Shown one piece after another: positions 60,329 to 64,000 of a DNA stretch of 64,000 nt. Each line of letters opens with the position of its first letter. The first letter of the stretch is position 1. The DNA is from Channa striata (taxonomy: Eukaryota; Chordata; Actinopteri; Anabantiformes; Channidae), in contig CM065187.1 in NCBI GenBank assembly GCA_033026295.1, positions 5,410,888 through 5,474,887 of the forward strand, written 5' to 3'. The notes beneath the pieces were generated by a model. That model made no database searches. It was not told where the DNA came from and saw nothing but the letters and a program-made list of their open reading frames with translations. The translations under genes and the position numbers were made by a program.

Positions 60329-61995
60329 AAGCGATTGGCCAAACCCCCGACTGCTGGGACACGATTGGAATATGATTGGCCATCACATGTTCTCTGAAGT
60401 ATATGAGCCTAAACAGCCAAGATACATCGCGCATGGACCAAAGCATTTGTTTTTATCTGCTTCTTTCTCTCCACAAAGTTCTGCTTTGGACGTCAACACA
60501 CGAAAATGGAAGGAAAACTACGAAAAATGATGGAACTCTAACTGATGTGCGATAAACACGTGCTCTTGAGTTCTGTCGAAACCTCCTCATTAGTCTACTG
60601 ATCTTGGACACAGATGGATAGAAAAAAGGCCTGTTGAAGCCCAGGATGTGTGAGCAACAATTAACCCAAGTTCTAAAAGAAACGCAGCCAACTCTAATGT
60701 GGAAACGTACACATTTGACAGATTTGCTCCTTGACCAGTTTCACATTGTGCAGTTTGATTTCGTGTAGCCCAACTATAATCCATAGTCTAGTAAGAGGCG
60801 TTCTTACGTGGGTCAGGCTGTGTGATGCGCTGTAGGCAGAGCGTGCCTAATACCAAGCTTGTCACTAAGCTGATTTGCTAAAACACTGGTTTCCTTGAAG
60901 AAAAGCAGGGTTGCCTTAAACACTTCCTGTAAATACTAGCAAACATTTCCTTTGACATCCAGGGAGTTATTCCCTCCAGTTTTTACAGACCATCCCCGAA
61001 GACACTATGAAGTGAATCCTGTGTCACGTGGTTTGGTACATTGTACCGTTTTAAACATTGTAAGGCTTCATGTCATTCTACTGAAAACGCTTTTCTAAGG
61101 GACGTCTGGTTTAAATGTCAGCTTGAGAAATGTGATGTGCCTTTTCAGTTCAGTTGATGTTACAAACTCGAGTTTCTCGAACTCCAGCACAGGTGATGAC
61201 TGCATTATACAAACCTTTTATGTTGAACTTTTCATATTTACTGTGCTCCAACAGTCTGTCTGGACTTTTATAGCTATCTAACAGACAGGACTCGCTCAGT
61301 AAGTTGCTTTTATGAGTTATTGACGGACTTTAAACATCAGGATCATATTTCAAAATATTGCGCAGCAGCAGCGACTTGGCAAGTAGTTGGTTCTGTGCAA
61401 AATAAAAATTGTGGAGTTTCAATATTTGATTTTCCTGGCAGAACAACAACAAAAAAGAAACCCTGTAAACTCACGCCTTGCATCAGTCTTAATGTCAGTT
61501 TGAGTTTTGTGGAAACCAGAAAACTAAAGTTAAAGGCAGAATTTTCACTGACGTCTTCCTTTGCTTTTGTAGGCCACACGTCACAACAGGTTGAAATGTA
61601 TATGCATCGAACTTTAGTTTTCACCTGTTTGCCACATGGATTATTGTACACAGCAGATGTACAGACTCTTCTTCGTTTAGGTTTTTTAAAAGTCTGGATA
61701 AAACATCAATATATTGCACCGTCATCTGGCTGTTGCACCCCATGTACTATATCCTCCCAGCAGTTGAATAAAAAAAAAACTTTTATATTGATTGTATATA
61801 AATTAATATGGGCCAGTAGAATTGTAAGTGCAACACATTTTTGTATTTCTTCATAGTTAATTTCCATTTCATTTAAGCACGGCAGTGTTTTTATTTCACA
61901 ATGTTCAACGGCCACGGCTCTTAAGTCACCTGCACCATCTACAATCAGCTTCAATATTGCAGTCTTTTAGATAAATAAAAGTAGCAAACACACCT
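60329..61995 (+). other. FBXW2: FBXW2 3' UTR
   Basis: Noncoding sequence after TAG. Poly(A) signals AATAAA lie at 61767-61772 and, most convincingly, at 61974-61979, with a GT-rich element (TTGTTGTGTCTGG) just beyond. That implies a UTR of about 1.66 kb. Open frames inside it have no recognisable product. Confidence 0.7.
61974..61979 (+). terminator. FBXW2: FBXW2 polyadenylation signal
   Basis: Canonical AATAAA in AGATAAATAAAAG, followed at about 20 bases by a GT-rich downstream element. The single-copy-looking sequence ends soon after and the LINE begins about 340 bases later. Confidence 0.6.
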
Positions 61996-62321
61996 TGTTG
62001 TGTCTGGTTATTTGCATGTTCTGCCTTTAGAAAATGTGAATCAACAGCACATTAGCAAAGCTTGGTAATGTGAAGGTGCTGCTCAGTGGCAGCTGGACCT
62101 GCTTAATGATTCTAAAGGCGTCAAATTCTGACTGGTTGGGGATCAGGTACTTGACATGTTAACATGAGGGTCATTGTCTTCGGTTTACACTAAACTAATC
62201 AGCCACATTATTGCCACTGTAGGACTTCCTGTCGTGGAGGATAAAAGTCAGCATGGCCACAGCGGTGGTCGAAATACACAAACTACTCAAAAAGTAAAAG
62301 TTCTCTATTACATGTACAGTA

Positions 62322-64000
62322 TCTACTACTTCTCTTTGGGCTTTTCCCAGCAGTGATCGCCACAGCGAATCATCCTTTTCCACTTTACTCTATTCTGGGC
62401 ATCTTCCTCTCTGACACCAGCTAACCTCATGTCCTCTGTTAGAACATCCATATATCTCCTCCTTGGTCGTCCTCTCGCCCTCTTGCCTGGCAGCTCCATC
62501 TCCAACATCCTTCTACCAATATATTCCCTGTCCCTCCTCTGCACATGTCCAAACCATCTCAATCTGGCCCTCTCTGACTTTGTTACTAACACAGGCAACG
62601 TGCGCTGTCCCTCTGATGAGCTCATTCCTTATTCTGTCCAACCTTGTCACTCCTAAGGAGAACCTCAACATCTTCATCTCTGCTGCTTCCATCTCTGCCT
62701 CTTGTCTCTTTCTCACTGCTACTGTCTCTAACCCATAGAGCAGAGCTGGTCTCACCACTGTCCTGTTCACCTTTCCTTTGAGTCTTGCTGACACTCTTCT
62801 GTCACACAACACTCCTGACACTTTCCTCCACCCATTCCAACCCGCCTGCACTCGCCTCTTCACCTCTTTTCCACACTCCCCATCACACTGAACTGATGAC
62901 CCCAAGTACTTAAACTCCTGCACCTTCTTCACCTCAGCCCCCTGTAACCTCACACTTCTACCTGGATCCCTCTCGTTTACACACATGTATTCTGTCTTGC
63001 TACGACTGACTTTCATGCCTCTTCTTTCCAGAGTAAACCTCCACCTCTCCAGCTGTTCCTCCACCTGCTCTCTACTCTCACTGCAAATCACAACGTCATC
63101 TGCAAACATCATTGTCCAGGTAGATTTCTGTCTGACCTCATCTGTCAACCTGTCCGTCAGCATAGCAAACAAGAAGGGACTCAAAGCCGATCCTTGGTAT
63201 AGTCCCACCTCCACCTTGAACTCCTCTGTCTGACCTACGGCACATCTCACCACCGTCATGCTTCTCTCATACATGTCCTGAACTACTCTGACGTACTTCT
63301 CTGCCACTCCCGACATCCTCATACAGTACCACAGCTCCTCCCTCGGCACCCTGTCATACGCCTTCTCTAAATCCACAAAGACACAATGCAGCTCCTTCTG
63401 ACCATCTCTGTACTTTTCCATCAACAATTTGAAAGCGAAAATGGCGTCAGTGGGGCATGAAACCATACTGCTGTTCACAGATTTCCACCTCCTTCCTAAG
63501 CCTGGCTTCAACTACTCTTTCCCACAGCTTCATTGTGTGGCTCATCAGCTTTATCCCTCTGTAGTTACTGCAGTTCTGCGTGTCACCCTTGTTCTTAAAG
63601 ATCGGCACCAGAACGCTTCTCCTCCATTCCTCAGGCATCTTCTCACTCTCTAAAATCCTGTTAAACAGACCTGTCAGAAACTTCACTGCTGTCTCTACTA
63701 GACACTTCCACAGGTATGTCATCAGGACCTACAGCCTTTCCGCTCTTCATCCTTTCCACAGCCTTCCTCACCTCATCCTTTCTAATCTCTGCCATTTCCT
63801 GCTCCGCAACATCCACATCTTCCTCCCTTCTTTCCCTGTCATTTTCCACATTCATCAGCTCCTCAAAATACTCCTTCCACCTTCTCTGCACACTCTCCTG
63901 GCTTGTTAGCACCTTTCCATCTCTGTCTTTAATCACCCTTACCTGTTGCACATCTTTCCCATCTCTATCTCTCTGTCTGGTCCTTCTCTCCTTCCTCCAC
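62322..64000 (-). mobile_element. RTE-like non-LTR retrotransposon, 3' half, frame-broken, runs past the window end
   Basis: The minus strand carries a LINE ORF2. Upstream palm parts come first (KAVGPDDIPVE; PEEWRRSVLVPIFKNKGD; NYRGIKLMSHTMKLWERVVE; QYGFMP). The core follows: CVFVDLEKAYDRVP, GLYQGSALSPFLFA, then the catalytic FADD at 63106-63095. After it come SKTEYMCVN, EFKYLGSSV, RPALLYGLETVAV and a C-terminal RARGRPRRRYMDV...RMIRCGD. At least three frame breaks are visible, near 63712, 63462 and 62580, so it is inactive. The 3' end is GAAAAGCCCAAAGAGAAGTA. The endonuclease half lies outside the window. Assignment to the RTE clade is from remembered sequence style. Confidence 0.85.

Noticed and set aside
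61320..61856. 178-codon plus-strand open frame
   Set aside because: It lies wholly in the FBXW2 3' UTR. Its composition is typical of chance translation and no motif is present.
1..64000. CRISPR arrays, operons, phage or toxin systems
   Set aside because: Repeats present are microsatellites and eukaryotic transposons, and the genes have vertebrate introns. Nothing fits a prokaryotic system.

Overview
This window is ordinary nuclear DNA from a teleost fish, most likely a percomorph. The evidence is three intron-containing vertebrate genes with short introns and fish-type codons, Tc1-like transposons, tRNA-derived SINEs, an RTE-like LINE and many (TG)n/(CA)n microsatellites. There are no prokaryotic genes, CRISPR arrays or phage modules. 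I see no new molecular system here. The points worth following up concern splice sites, one coding frameshift and nested repeats.

Layout. (1) 1-300 looks like the 3' end of an unidentified plus-strand gene, with AATAAA near 277. (2) 300-585 is the GC-rich promoter and 5' UTR of DENND1A. (3) 586-23345, plus strand: DENND1A (connecdenn 1), a Rab35 guanine-nucleotide exchange factor. I could join 23 coding exons into a 1004-codon frame. (4) About 23.3-27.7 kb is the convergent 3' UTR and intergenic space. (5) 44644-27732, minus strand: a crumbs gene, best matched to CRB2. It has 13 coding exons and about 1469 codons, with a signal peptide, about 21 EGF repeats, three laminin-G domains, one membrane helix and the ERLI tail. 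One laminin-G exon carries an apparent 1-base deletion. (6) 44.6-50.5 kb is intergenic and repeat-bearing. (7) 50.5-62.0 kb, plus strand: FBXW2, with a noncoding first exon, seven coding exons and 454 codons, the same length as I recall for the human protein. (8) 62322-64000, minus strand: the 3' half of a decayed RTE-like LINE that runs off the window.

The tail-to-tail DENND1A/CRB2 pair matches the mammalian arrangement (human 9q33), and FBXW2 also lies on human 9q33, so this is a conserved syntenic block. The three genes act in separate processes: endosomal trafficking, apical polarity and SCF ubiquitin ligation. They look like neighbours by descent, not a functional unit.

Exon boundaries were set by hand from splice consensus, codon phase and remembered family sequence. 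The phases close exactly for DENND1A and FBXW2, and for crb2 once the single missing base is allowed for.
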